This document shows, one piece after another, positions 56,983 to 64,000 of a DNA stretch of 64,000 nt; the first letter of the stretch is position 1, and the number at the start of each line of letters is the position of its first letter. Under the pieces are notes generated by a model. The model was not told the DNA's origin, did no database searches, and saw only the letters and a list, made by a program, of their open reading frames with translations. The position numbers and the translations under genes were made by a program. Source of the DNA: Planctobacterium marinum (lineage in GTDB: Bacteria; Pseudomonadota; Gammaproteobacteria; Enterobacterales; Alteromonadaceae); the NCBI RefSeq assembly GCF_020687805.1, contig NZ_JAJEWQ010000001.1, positions 540,973 through 604,972 on the forward strand, written 5' to 3'.

Positions 56983-57350
56983 AACCCTTGTCTGTCTGTC
57001 AGATTCTTCACAACTTGCTTCCTGCCCCTGAAGAATTCTCCTTGCTCTGACAATTCCCTTTTACCGACAACTCCTTGTAAGGGTTGTCACTGGTCCTGTC
57101 CAACACAGGTTATTTCCTGCTAACCTGGCGTTGCACTGTTGCCCCTTCCCTTGTTGCCCATCAACGCTGAGCTAACCGCCTTCCTGGCTAATTTCGGACC
57201 CAAGCATCCTGCTTAAATATTAAATGCGAAGCTCATCCTGAGTTCACATTAACTTGCTCCCAATGCTTACTGTTCCCTTGTGCAACTAACAATTTAAATT
57301 AGTGTCAACATCCCGTTGATATGGCCTGAATGCGTCCTGCCTTCCGCCTC
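56944..57350 (-). ncRNA. Csr-type sponge RNA (CsrB/CsrC/RsmY-like)
   Basis: The minus strand of this gene-free stretch carries 16 GGA motifs between 57345 and 57020 in AGGA, CAGGA, AGGGA and AAGGAG contexts, several in hairpin loops (for example ACAAC...AAGGAG...TTGT near 57066-57088), which is the signature of RNAs that sequester CsrA/RsmA. A Rho-independent terminator closes it at the left. The 5' end is not certain: I place it near 57350. Likely role: relief of CsrA repression under BarA/UvrY-type control. Identity of subtype (CsrB or CsrC) cannot be told. No ORF runs through it. Confidence 0.8.
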
Positions 57351-57352
57351 GC

Positions 57353-57368
57353 TGTGTAAGCATAGATA
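57353..57368. promoter_or_regulatory. Possible UvrY/GacA-box-like site
   Basis: TGTAAGCATAGATACA carries the TGTAAG half of the GacA/UvrY box (TGTAAG-N6-CTTACA) with an incomplete second half two bases too close. It lies at the 5' end of the predicted Csr-type RNA. It is a weak match and only suggestive. Confidence 0.25.
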
Positions 57369-57527
57369 CAGATTAGCAGAGGAATAATAATCGGCTTTAA
57401 CCTGCAAGCCTTCAAATCATAAAAATGGGACCCAATTGAATTTAATTAACAGTGACAAAGAGACAAATTAACTGACCAACAGTCAATTAAATTGGTAAAC
57501 ACTTGATATTTATCAGATTAAAATGAA

Positions 57528-57552
57528 AGCGGCAGTTCTGAAGACTGCCGCT
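57528..57552 (-). terminator. Rho-independent terminator of the DUF2189 gene
   Basis: 9-bp stem AGCGGCAGT / ACTGCCGCT with a 7-nt loop, 20 bp after the stop at 57572 on the minus strand, followed by TTTCATTTTAA. Confidence 0.8.
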
Positions 57553-57571
57553 AGAATTTAAACAATGAAAC

Positions 57572-58390
57572 TTATTCGAACTTTCTGGCCCGCTTAGTTT
57601 CGATTGTATCAATATAGGCATGCCATGAGGCATAGCCAATTAACGGCATGGTAAACAGGAAACTACCAAACCCAAGAATATAATCCAGCGTAATGCCGAC
57701 AACAAAACCAAAAGCAACACAGGTAAATATAAAGCCACCCCAAATAGCCATGACTTTTTTGTTGACCCACACAGCATTCATACTGGTCATTACTGCAGTT
57801 GCCAGATCCACCTTGCGCTCCATTAATATAGGTTGGGTAAACGCACTAATGAAAAACACCAGTAAGGTAAAGCCAGCCCCCACCAAGGTTCCTACCGTCA
57901 GGAAGGGAAGCAAGTTTTCTAAATTGTCTTCCAGATAAGGCGGGTACAATGCATGTATCAATGCGGCCACTCTCAGCCAGAAGATCATCAGCACCATCAG
58001 CAATATTCCAAATGCCCATTCGTTCACGGCGTTGCGGGTAATTGCTTTGATACTGTGCCAGATACTGGGAACGTGATTTTTCTCCAGCTCCCAGGAAACA
58101 TCGTACAGCCCGGCAGCTAAAAACGGGCCAATTAACATAAAACAAACCAGGGCGGGTAATATTACAAGGTGCCACCCGGTTTGCTCCACGAGGTATGCAA
58201 TAAACCAAGGTACAATGGCAAACAGCAAGCCGAAAAAGGCAGTAATGTGTGGGGCTTTCAGCATATCTTTCAGCCCCAGGCGTAACCATTTAATGGGGTC
58301 GCCGTAATCTAACTCTTTGCAGCGTATTACTCGCGCAATTTTACTGTCTGTGATGGCATTTTGCGGTTGTTCCTCAAACTTATGCGACAT
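57572..58390 (-). CDS. DUF2189 integral membrane protein
   Basis: 272-residue inner-membrane protein with about six hydrophobic helices (for example ITAFFGLLFAIVPWFIAYLV and WAFGILLMVLMIFWLRVAALI). The N-terminal DPIKWLRLGLKDMLKAP and the central GPFLAAGLYDVSWELEKN are hallmarks of the DUF2189 family. Function is unknown. Its start lies 8 nt after the stop of the upstream membrane protein gene, so the two form an operon ending in the terminator at 57528. Confidence 0.85.
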   Translation of the reverse strand: MSHKFEEQPQNAITDSKIARVIRCKELDYGDPIKWLRLGLKDMLKAPHITAFFGLLFAIVPWFIAYLVEQTGWHLVILPALVCFMLIGPFLAAGLYDVSWELEKNHVPSIWHSIKAITRNAVNEWAFGILLMVLMIFWLRVAALIHALYPPYLEDNLENLLPFLTVGTLVGAGFTLLVFFISAFTQPILMERKVDLATAVMTSMNAVWVNKKVMAIWGGFIFTCVAFGFVVGITLDYILGFGSFLFTMPLIGYASWHAYIDTIETKRARKFE

Positions 58391-58398
58391 ATATTCTC

Positions 58399-58941
58399 CT
58401 AATCTTCCAGTTCTTCTAGTTTTTGGTTTTTCAACGGATTATCGAAGGTCGTATCCTTGCCGAGGTATCGCGAACCGGCTTCTGTTTGTTGCACAATCTG
58501 CTTCGCTTTATCGGCGTGCTCATCATCAGTATATACAAGCATGATAGCTTTGCCATTTTTCAGCTCATTTTCATAGCGACTAATGCGATAATTTCTGTGA
58601 CTGATGCCAAAAAGGCCCCCTATCCAACCACCGAACCCCGTCGTCAACGCCAGAACAAAAGCGGCGTTAACCGCTCCAAATTGCCATCCGTAAGGCTGGG
58701 TTTGATACAGGATAACACTCAGTAAAATACCGACAAAAAAGCCCACAATGCCATAACGTACAGCACTGTGGAGCAAATCACGTTCTTCAAAGATTGATGC
58801 CTCATGTATATGATGCCCGGCATAGTCGCGGTTCGTTTCGGTCACAAAGTGAATGTCGTTTTCTTTGATTCCAGTCGCGACTAAGCTAGATTGCAGCAGA
58901 TCAGATTTATCCAAATTATTTAACAGAAATTGATGTTGCAT
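58399..58941 (-). CDS. Small membrane protein with glycine-rich helix pair (DUF1269-like)
   Basis: 180 residues from the ATG at 58941 (GGAGGG ribosome site; a frame extension of five codons is less likely). A soluble N-terminus is followed by two helices (VRYGIVGFFVGILLSVILY and AAFVLALTTGFGGWIGGLFG) rich in glycine, then a soluble C-terminal domain (GKAIMLVYTDDEHADKAKQIVQQ) typical of DUF1269-type proteins. Function unknown; co-transcribed with the DUF2189 gene. Confidence 0.75.
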   Translation of the reverse strand: MQHQFLLNNLDKSDLLQSSLVATGIKENDIHFVTETNRDYAGHHIHEASIFEERDLLHSAVRYGIVGFFVGILLSVILYQTQPYGWQFGAVNAAFVLALTTGFGGWIGGLFGISHRNYRISRYENELKNGKAIMLVYTDDEHADKAKQIVQQTEAGSRYLGKDTTFDNPLKNQKLEELED

Positions 58942-59083
58942 AACAACACCCTCCACTATTGAGTTAAAACAACCGACATTGGTTAGTTTTTATACTGTCA
59001 ATTTTAGCAGGCAGTTTAGTTATAGCGTAATTTCTGTACAGAAAATTTGTTTCAGGTCAAATTTTCATGGGGAATTTGCCATT

Positions 59084-59599
59084 TCAGACCAGTTTTAACC
59101 ATGAAACCGGCCCCTGGTGAAAAGCGTTCAGTCGTTTATTGAGGTCGGTGAAAGAATGCACCGGCTCTCTGATATCACTGAGCATTTCCCAAACAAAGCG
59201 ATGGCAGTTATTGCTGAATAAATCATAGTTTCGATATTGATAGATGTGTTTTACGGCATTTATCTGGGTATTTTCCGAGATCATGGGTGAGCCTGTTGCA
59301 TCACAAGCAATGTAGGCGACTTCTCCTGAGCGGTCGGCCAGGAATCGTTCCGGACTGATACTTCTCACAAGGCCATTGCCGTTTAATTCGATAATGCTTT
59401 CTTCCACCCATATGCCGGTGTGATCCAGAACGCCATATACTTCACAACAAATAATGGCGCCATTAACAGGTTTAACGGTTTGCAGACTACCACCGGGCAA
59501 CACGTCAGCATAGCCGCGATATTGTGAAACTTTACTGCTGTATTTTATGCCGGCATAGGTGGCTGCAGCGGCACCTAACCATAAAAGGGGTATTGCCAT
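59084..59599 (-). CDS. LRAT/NlpC-P60-like papain-fold protein
   Basis: 171 residues with an N-terminal hydrophobic anchor (IPLLWLGAAAATYAGIKY). The circularly permuted papain fold of the LRAT group is suggested by the His strand YGVLDHTGIWVEESIIEL and the Cys motif DLFSNNCHRFVWEML, giving a His plus Cys catalytic pair. Such enzymes are acyltransferases, hydrolases or peptidases. The substrate is unknown. It stands alone, divergent from the oxygenase gene. Confidence 0.75.
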   Translation of the reverse strand: MAIPLLWLGAAAATYAGIKYSSKVSQYRGYADVLPGGSLQTVKPVNGAIICCEVYGVLDHTGIWVEESIIELNGNGLVRSISPERFLADRSGEVAYIACDATGSPMISENTQINAVKHIYQYRNYDLFSNNCHRFVWEMLSDIREPVHSFTDLNKRLNAFHQGPVSWLKLV

Positions 59600-59689
59600 T
59601 AGGATGAAATTACATTGACATTAATGAATTATTAATCAGGATATAAGCAACAAGCCAAGATGAAAGCAAATCCAACTTCGTAAAATTGT

Positions 59690-60553
59690 ATGTCTGACCT
59701 ACAGGAAGCCACCGAAAAACTGGAACAGTGGATTGCCCAGCAATTGCGCAAAGGGGTAAACAAGCAGCAACTTTTTTACTATCTGCTAAAAAGAGGGTTT
59801 TCTGAATCTGTTGTAGCTGCTTTGCTGGGCGGGTATACGCCACCCACACCAGGCGCGATTATTGAGCAACTACCTGACAACATTTCCTCGCAGGCGGATG
59901 TGTTCGGCTCTACCGGTTATTTTTATGCTTTATCCAGGCTCAACTTTACACAACAATTTATGCGTCATCAGATCCGGTGTGACGAACTGCAGTTGTTTGT
60001 TGTTCCCAATATACTGGACGCTAAATTGTGCGAGCAACTTATCATTCGCTCAAAACGGCATTTCGCCCCTTCAAAGGTCATTGGCAAAGCCTATGCGCAA
60101 AGTAACTCGGGGCGTACTTCCGACACCGCGCTGGTCAGGGATATTGCCAGGGACATCGAACAAAAAGTCACGCAGCACATCAGCAAGGTCATGGGGATAC
60201 ACCCTGCTTATTGTGAGCCTTTGCAAATACAGCGCTACGAACCGGGGCAATCTTATCAGAACCATGCGGACTGGTTTGACGAACAGCACCCGGGCTACCA
60301 GCAAGCGATGAAAGATCAGGGGCAACGCACCTGGACCTGCCTGCTTTATTTAAATGATGATTTTGAAGGTGGAGACACTTATTTCACTCAGTCGCAGCAA
60401 GTGGTCAAACCCGTCGCAGGTGCCGCCTGCATCTGGAACAATTTACAGGCCTCAGGCGACGTCAACACGCAGGCCTACCACGAAGGTAAGCCTGTCACAA
60501 AAGGCAACAAGTTTATTCTCACAGCCTGGTTCAGAGCCCGGCCCTATTTATAA
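59690..60553 (+). CDS. 2-oxoglutarate/Fe(II) oxygenase, prolyl-4-hydroxylase-like
   Basis: 287 residues. The double-stranded beta-helix domain (~175-285) has the iron ligands H192, D194 and H264 (YQNHADWFD; QAYHEG) and the 2-oxoglutarate-binding Lys K274. GRTSDTALV, FEGGDTYF and the final AWFRARP are typical of bacterial P4H proteins. Residues 1-~90 form a helical extension not needed for catalysis. The substrate could be a protein proline or another peptide residue. It is convergent with the YbjQ gene. Confidence 0.9.
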   Translation: MSDLQEATEKLEQWIAQQLRKGVNKQQLFYYLLKRGFSESVVAALLGGYTPPTPGAIIEQLPDNISSQADVFGSTGYFYALSRLNFTQQFMRHQIRCDELQLFVVPNILDAKLCEQLIIRSKRHFAPSKVIGKAYAQSNSGRTSDTALVRDIARDIEQKVTQHISKVMGIHPAYCEPLQIQRYEPGQSYQNHADWFDEQHPGYQQAMKDQGQRTWTCLLYLNDDFEGGDTYFTQSQQVVKPVAGAACIWNNLQASGDVNTQAYHEGKPVTKGNKFILTAWFRARPYL

Positions 60554-60559
60554 TGTGGA

Positions 60560-60892
60560 TCAGGCCTTCGCTTTATGTGCTTTAACCGCTGTACCGGCGA
60601 TACTCACCATTAACATACTGCCTTTATCGCCAACTATCTGATAATCGATGTCGATACCAATTACAGCATTCGCACCGCAACCTCTGGCTTCAGCCTCAAT
60701 TTCAGAAAAAGCAATTTTACGAGCTTTAGTTAATACATCTTCATAGGCGCCACTGCGACCACCGACAATATCTCTGACTGACGCAAAAATATCTTTGAAC
60801 AGATTGGCGCCCATTACCGCTTCGCCGACGACAATCCCGTAATAGTGTTCAATCTCATATCCCTGTAATTCGTGTGTGGTGGTTACTATCAT
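60560..60892 (-). CDS. YbjQ-family (DUF74) protein
   Basis: 110-residue soluble protein of the YbjQ/UPF0145 family: [34 protein letters not shown] and [16 protein letters not shown] are signature segments. These proteins form pentamers of unknown function, sometimes labelled heavy-metal binding. Its start overlaps the HIT gene by 4 nt, so it is the last of a three-gene operon. Confidence 0.9.
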   Translation of the reverse strand: MIVTTTHELQGYEIEHYYGIVVGEAVMGANLFKDIFASVRDIVGGRSGAYEDVLTKARKIAFSEIEAEARGCGANAVIGIDIDYQIVGDKGSMLMVSIAGTAVKAHKAKA

Positions 60893-61311
60893 CCTGGTTC
60901 TCCTTGTGTGTATTCGATAAATTGTGAGATTAACGCTGAACTGGCGTCCTGACTATAGGGTTTCGCAGGAAATTTACCCCATACCGGTGCAGGCCAGGCT
61001 TCATCATGACTAAAGCGGCCAATATGGTGTACGTGAAGTTGCGGGACCACATTACCCAATGCCGCCACGTTGAGTTTATCGGCGTTAAGCTCTGTACTTA
61101 AAAAGCGCTGTGTAAGAGCCGATTCAAACCAATACTGCCGGGCATCTGCGTCGGATAACTGCATCAACTCGGTTAACCCTGCAACTCGAGGCACCAGAAT
61201 AAACCAGGGGTACCTGGTTTCATTCATTAAAAGTACCCGGCATAACGGCAAGTCCTTTACCGTAAAACAATCTTCCTGCAGACGCTGATGCAGTGTAAAA
61301 GGCTTGTCCAT
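60889..61311 (-). CDS. HIT-family hydrolase/nucleotide-binding protein
   Basis: 140-residue protein. The histidine-triad region is [16 protein letters not shown], preceded by [19 protein letters not shown] and NVAALGN, the arrangement of bacterial HIT proteins that act on nucleotide conjugates. It follows astE directly (stop at 61312) and overlaps the YbjQ gene. The grouping does not suggest a shared pathway. Confidence 0.88.
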   Translation of the reverse strand: MDKPFTLHQRLQEDCFTVKDLPLCRVLLMNETRYPWFILVPRVAGLTELMQLSDADARQYWFESALTQRFLSTELNADKLNVAALGNVVPQLHVHHIGRFSHDEAWPAPVWGKFPAKPYSQDASSALISQFIEYTQGEPG

Positions 61312-62352
61312 TTATTTATCCTTCAGGCTGGTAGGAACGACTGTCAGTAACGCCCGTTGCCCTAAAGCCACCCTGGCATTAGGAAACACAATCGCTTCGC
61401 CATCCTGTTCTGCCCGGTACTCCGCGCCAGGCTCGGAAGCCAGTAATGTTCCTTTGGGATAATCAGTGAAATTGGGGGTATCGTCTTCAAAGTGAAGTAC
61501 AAATTCCGGTTTGTGGCGATTGATTATCTGATTGACCCGATAAATGTGAAACTGCGTTTCGTCGAATTCAGGTAATGCGACTTCTGACTCTGTTGCCCAG
61601 CGTTGCAACATTCGTTTTGCTGCGGCAAAACGCGACATGTCGTTTTCACCAAAGGGGCGCACTTTACCCAATTCCACTGTAAAGGCGTCAGCATGAAAAT
61701 GTTTGCAACTGAAATAACTAAAGGTTGTTGTTGGCGATTCGGATAACAGAATAGTGGACACGCCACATTGCTGTAAAAAGACCAATTGTTCCGGATTTCT
61801 TGCCCGGCCGTGAGTAAAGGGATATACCGCAAACTTTTCGTTTTTAGAATCCCGAATCGCCGTGTGTAGATCATAATGATAGCGCTGTCTGCCGCCTGGC
61901 ACCGACAGGAAGAAATCCCTGACCCTTTCTTCCAGGTGTTTGGCGCGCTTTCTTTCCGGGTTGCTATCTACCTGAGGATTACTGTGTTCGCCATCAAACA
62001 AACGATTCATGTTTTCATGAACAAATCGCTGTGCAATATCCATAGCGGGTAAGTTGCCAAATAACACAAGCAGACGATGGGCTAATTGCAGTTCTTCGCG
62101 CAGTACCGCCTGAACAATATCGTCACAAATTTCGATTGGCGCAGTTTCGTTGCCGTGAACACCACAGGAATAGACAATATCTTTCGCCCCATAATTTGCA
62201 GGCTCAAATTGAATGACACCTTCAGAGTGAATCTGCACAGTCGTTTGATTGGACAAGGTAAATTGCAGTGGATGAGCAAATAATTCGGGCGATTTTCTGG
62301 ATAACTGCAGAAAGTTACCCTGTGCCAGTAAAAGATCGATGGTTTTGGACAT
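61312..62352 (-). CDS. astE: Succinylglutamate desuccinylase
   Basis: 346-residue zinc hydrolase that releases glutamate and succinate in the last step of the arginine succinyltransferase pathway. The zinc-binding GVHGNETAPIEICDD and HYDLHTAIR segments are intact, with the C-terminal beta domain following. Length is close to E. coli AstE (322). The other ast genes are absent from this window, so astE is separated from its pathway and grouped with a HIT and a YbjQ gene. Confidence 0.9.
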   Translation of the reverse strand: MSKTIDLLLAQGNFLQLSRKSPELFAHPLQFTLSNQTTVQIHSEGVIQFEPANYGAKDIVYSCGVHGNETAPIEICDDIVQAVLREELQLAHRLLVLFGNLPAMDIAQRFVHENMNRLFDGEHSNPQVDSNPERKRAKHLEERVRDFFLSVPGGRQRYHYDLHTAIRDSKNEKFAVYPFTHGRARNPEQLVFLQQCGVSTILLSESPTTTFSYFSCKHFHADAFTVELGKVRPFGENDMSRFAAAKRMLQRWATESEVALPEFDETQFHIYRVNQIINRHKPEFVLHFEDDTPNFTDYPKGTLLASEPGAEYRAEQDGEAIVFPNARVALGQRALLTVVPTSLKDK

Positions 62353-62469
62353 AATAATGTAGGGTATTTATTTTTTTAGTCTTTGATAGCGCAATAATAC
62401 AGGAATGCAAAGGCTTTTATAAGACGGGGACCAGCAAGAATGCCCGGTTTGGCTTGTCAGATTTGACGT

Positions 62470-63783
62470 TTAGGCTCGTTCGGTAAAAGCGTAGGAGCCC
62501 CCCACACTGATATCAGTGTGCAACAAAGCGATAAAATCCTGCATTGGAACAGCCTGAGAAAACAAATATCCCTGGCCTGACCCAATTCCCAGTTCCCGCA
62601 AAATATGCAGGTGTTGTAACTCTTCGATACCTTCCGCTACGACATTACAGGACAGCGAATCGGCAATCACTTTTGTCGCTTCGACAATGGCTTTATTTAC
62701 CGGATTTTCCAGTAACTGCATGATAAAGGTTTTATCGATCTTGATGGTATCGATATCCAAATCACGAATGTATGCCAGGTTAGAATAGCCTTTGCCAAAA
62801 TCATCGATAGCAATTTTGGCTCCCAGACGCTTTGCAGCCGCAAGTTGTTGATTCACCATCAGTGAGTTAGACATAGCTGCATCTTCGGTCAGTTCCAGCT
62901 CGATACGACTTAAATCAATACACATATTTTCGCTGTATTGCTTTAAGCGGTGAACAAACTTATCGTCGTACAATTGCGTCGGTGAAACATTGACCGCGAG
63001 ATTGATATCAAACCCTGCGGCCTGAAAATACAACAGGCTATCAAACGCTTTACGCAACGCCCAATACCCCAGTTCATTCATCATATTGTAGGATTCAGCA
63101 GCGTCAATGAGGGCCCCGGGAAACAATACACCGTCTAACGGGTGATGCCAGCGCAACAGACATTCAGCCCCAATGATCTTAAGTGTTTTAAGATCAATCT
63201 TAGGTTGAAAATAAAGCTCCAGTTCGTCATTTGCGAAAGCGCGTTTTAAGTCAGCCTTTAAGGCCAGAGCACGCCCACCTGTGTGCTTTTTTTGCGTCAG
63301 TGAGACAATTGCGAAATTATCGTATTTGTTGCCTTTAGCTTGTTTTAGTGCGGTTTCTGCACCTGAAAAGAGTTTATTAACGTCGCGATTTTCATCCGGG
63401 TTAGACACTGCGCCTACGTTGAAATCGGCGATAAAGGCGTGATCACCAATGTGAATTGGCGACTTAAAATGTTCGTTGAGTCGGGTGTAAAAGCTGTTTA
63501 ACTGGGTTGTTCTGTGTTGCCCCGGAAATACCAGACCAAAGACATCACCACTGACCCTGCCCACTTCAGCATCAAAAGCAAAAATTGACTGAATGCGTCG
63601 AACAATTTCAGACAAAATATAATCACCCGCTTTGTAGCCAAAGCTGGTGGAAACGTCCGAAAATCTGACAACATCAATAATGAACAACGATACCTGTTCG
63701 TTCTGGTCGATTAAGCTTTGCACTTTCTGCAAAAAAGCATACCGACTCGGAATCTCAGCAAGCACATTGTGAATAACACTCAT
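62470..63783 (-). CDS. GGDEF(degenerate)-EAL protein, probable c-di-GMP phosphodiesterase
   Basis: 437 residues without membrane segments or sensor domain. The GGDEF site reads SGDVF, so it should not make c-di-GMP. The EAL site reads ECL (GAECLLRWHH), keeping the metal-binding Glu; NVSPTQL, ELTEDA, IDDFGKGYSN and VAEGIEE are intact, so hydrolysis is likely. It is a single-gene unit. Confidence 0.9.
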   Translation of the reverse strand: MSVIHNVLAEIPSRYAFLQKVQSLIDQNEQVSLFIIDVVRFSDVSTSFGYKAGDYILSEIVRRIQSIFAFDAEVGRVSGDVFGLVFPGQHRTTQLNSFYTRLNEHFKSPIHIGDHAFIADFNVGAVSNPDENRDVNKLFSGAETALKQAKGNKYDNFAIVSLTQKKHTGGRALALKADLKRAFANDELELYFQPKIDLKTLKIIGAECLLRWHHPLDGVLFPGALIDAAESYNMMNELGYWALRKAFDSLLYFQAAGFDINLAVNVSPTQLYDDKFVHRLKQYSENMCIDLSRIELELTEDAAMSNSLMVNQQLAAAKRLGAKIAIDDFGKGYSNLAYIRDLDIDTIKIDKTFIMQLLENPVNKAIVEATKVIADSLSCNVVAEGIEELQHLHILRELGIGSGQGYLFSQAVPMQDFIALLHTDISVGGSYAFTERA

Positions 63784-63836
63784 AGAGTACGACTGAACCT
63801 CAAAAAACCAACAGGGAATTTAGCGCTTTTTTAATC

Positions 63837-63869
63837 AAAAAAAAAGCCCTGACACAATAATCAGGGCTT
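63837..63869 (-). terminator. Rho-independent terminator, minus strand
   Basis: 9-bp stem AAGCCCTGA / TCAGGGCTT with an 8-nt loop and a run of nine T on the minus strand. It must end a transcript coming from the right, beyond ~63870, since it lies upstream of the GGDEF-EAL gene start. No long open frame was seen in 63870-64000, so the unit is largely outside the window or is noncoding. Confidence 0.8.
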
Positions 63870-64000
63870 AATTCTGTAAAGTATCGCGTAAACTTGCTTA
63901 ACGCCTTAGTTTAAAAGGTGTTATATAAGATACTTGTCTTACTTTCACCTGCGTTTTTGGGTTAAGAAGTTACCTTACAACTGTCTAATTTCCAGATTTT

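Noticed and set aside
57303-57308. TTGACA on the minus strand as -35 of the sRNA promoter
   Set aside because: No -10-like hexamer at 16-18 nt, and GGA motifs already occur upstream of it.
57846-58289. 147-codon minus-strand frame overlapping the DUF2189 gene
   Set aside because: Same strand, other frame, of a gene with clear membrane helices; no start signal.
59862-60311. 149-codon plus-strand frame inside the oxygenase gene
   Set aside because: Alternative frame of a gene with complete iron-binding residues.
1-64000. CRISPR arrays, insertion sequences, tRNA or rRNA genes, phage or plasmid modules
   Set aside because: No regularly spaced repeats, transposase or integrase frames, tRNA-like cloverleaf sequences or rRNA segments were recognised on either strand.

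Overview
The window looks like chromosomal DNA of a marine gammaproteobacterium of the Alteromonadales, most likely Alteromonadaceae. Pointers are the yejK/yejL/yejM neighbourhood, complete leucine (liu) and valine (mms) catabolic operons with LiuR-type operators, astE, many c-di-GMP proteins and a moderate GC content. I found no tRNA, rRNA, insertion sequence, integrase or CRISPR array. Genes are densely packed in short operons on both strands. Taxonomy is inferred from gene content only.

Layout. 1-5.0 kb: start of an RND efflux permease (cut by the window edge), a LytS/LytR-type two-component pair, an Mpo1-like protein and a PilZ protein. 5.2-12.0 kb: M61 peptidase, M23 peptidase, a tandem PTPS/QueD-like protein, then yejK, yejL and yejM. 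12.1-17.8 kb: periplasmic binding protein, sensor kinase, TonB-dependent receptor and SDR. 17.8-21.2 kb: an unusual three-gene operon of a ThDP enzyme and two citrate-synthase-fold proteins that appear to lack the catalytic residues. 21.5-24.7 kb: PAS-GGDEF-EAL protein, double-receiver regulator, gmhB. 24.8-30.3 kb: valine degradation operon. 30.9-36.1 kb: porin-like / phosphate-binding-like / GGDEF / GGDEF-EAL operon.

36.6-40.95 kb holds the most striking system: a methyltransferase of the borosin (peptide backbone alpha-N-methyltransferase) family, a separate 92-residue candidate precursor with a borosin-binding-domain-like N-terminus, and, 6 nt later, a 1047-residue hybrid histidine kinase with a periplasmic TPR sensor. 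The three genes end at a clear terminator. This reads as a split-borosin RiPP operon with its own candidate peptide sensor.

41.0-49.4 kb: thiolase divergent from liuR-A-B-C-D-E, with LiuR-type palindromes in the shared promoter; a similar palindrome lies upstream of mmsA, which suggests common control of leucine and valine catabolism. 49.5-56.9 kb: an orphan 653-residue protein, a chemoreceptor/cupredoxin/porin-like group, a LysR regulator and a small unknown. 56.94-57.35 kb, minus strand: an unannotated Csr-type sponge RNA, recognised from 16 GGA motifs in about 330 nt and a terminator. 57.6-64 kb: two membrane proteins, an LRAT/NlpC-like protein, a prolyl-4-hydroxylase-like oxygenase, the astE-HIT-ybjQ operon and a degenerate GGDEF / EAL protein.

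Second messenger and Csr signalling recur throughout: four GGDEF/EAL proteins, one PilZ effector, four histidine kinases or regulators with receivers, and the Csr-type RNA.
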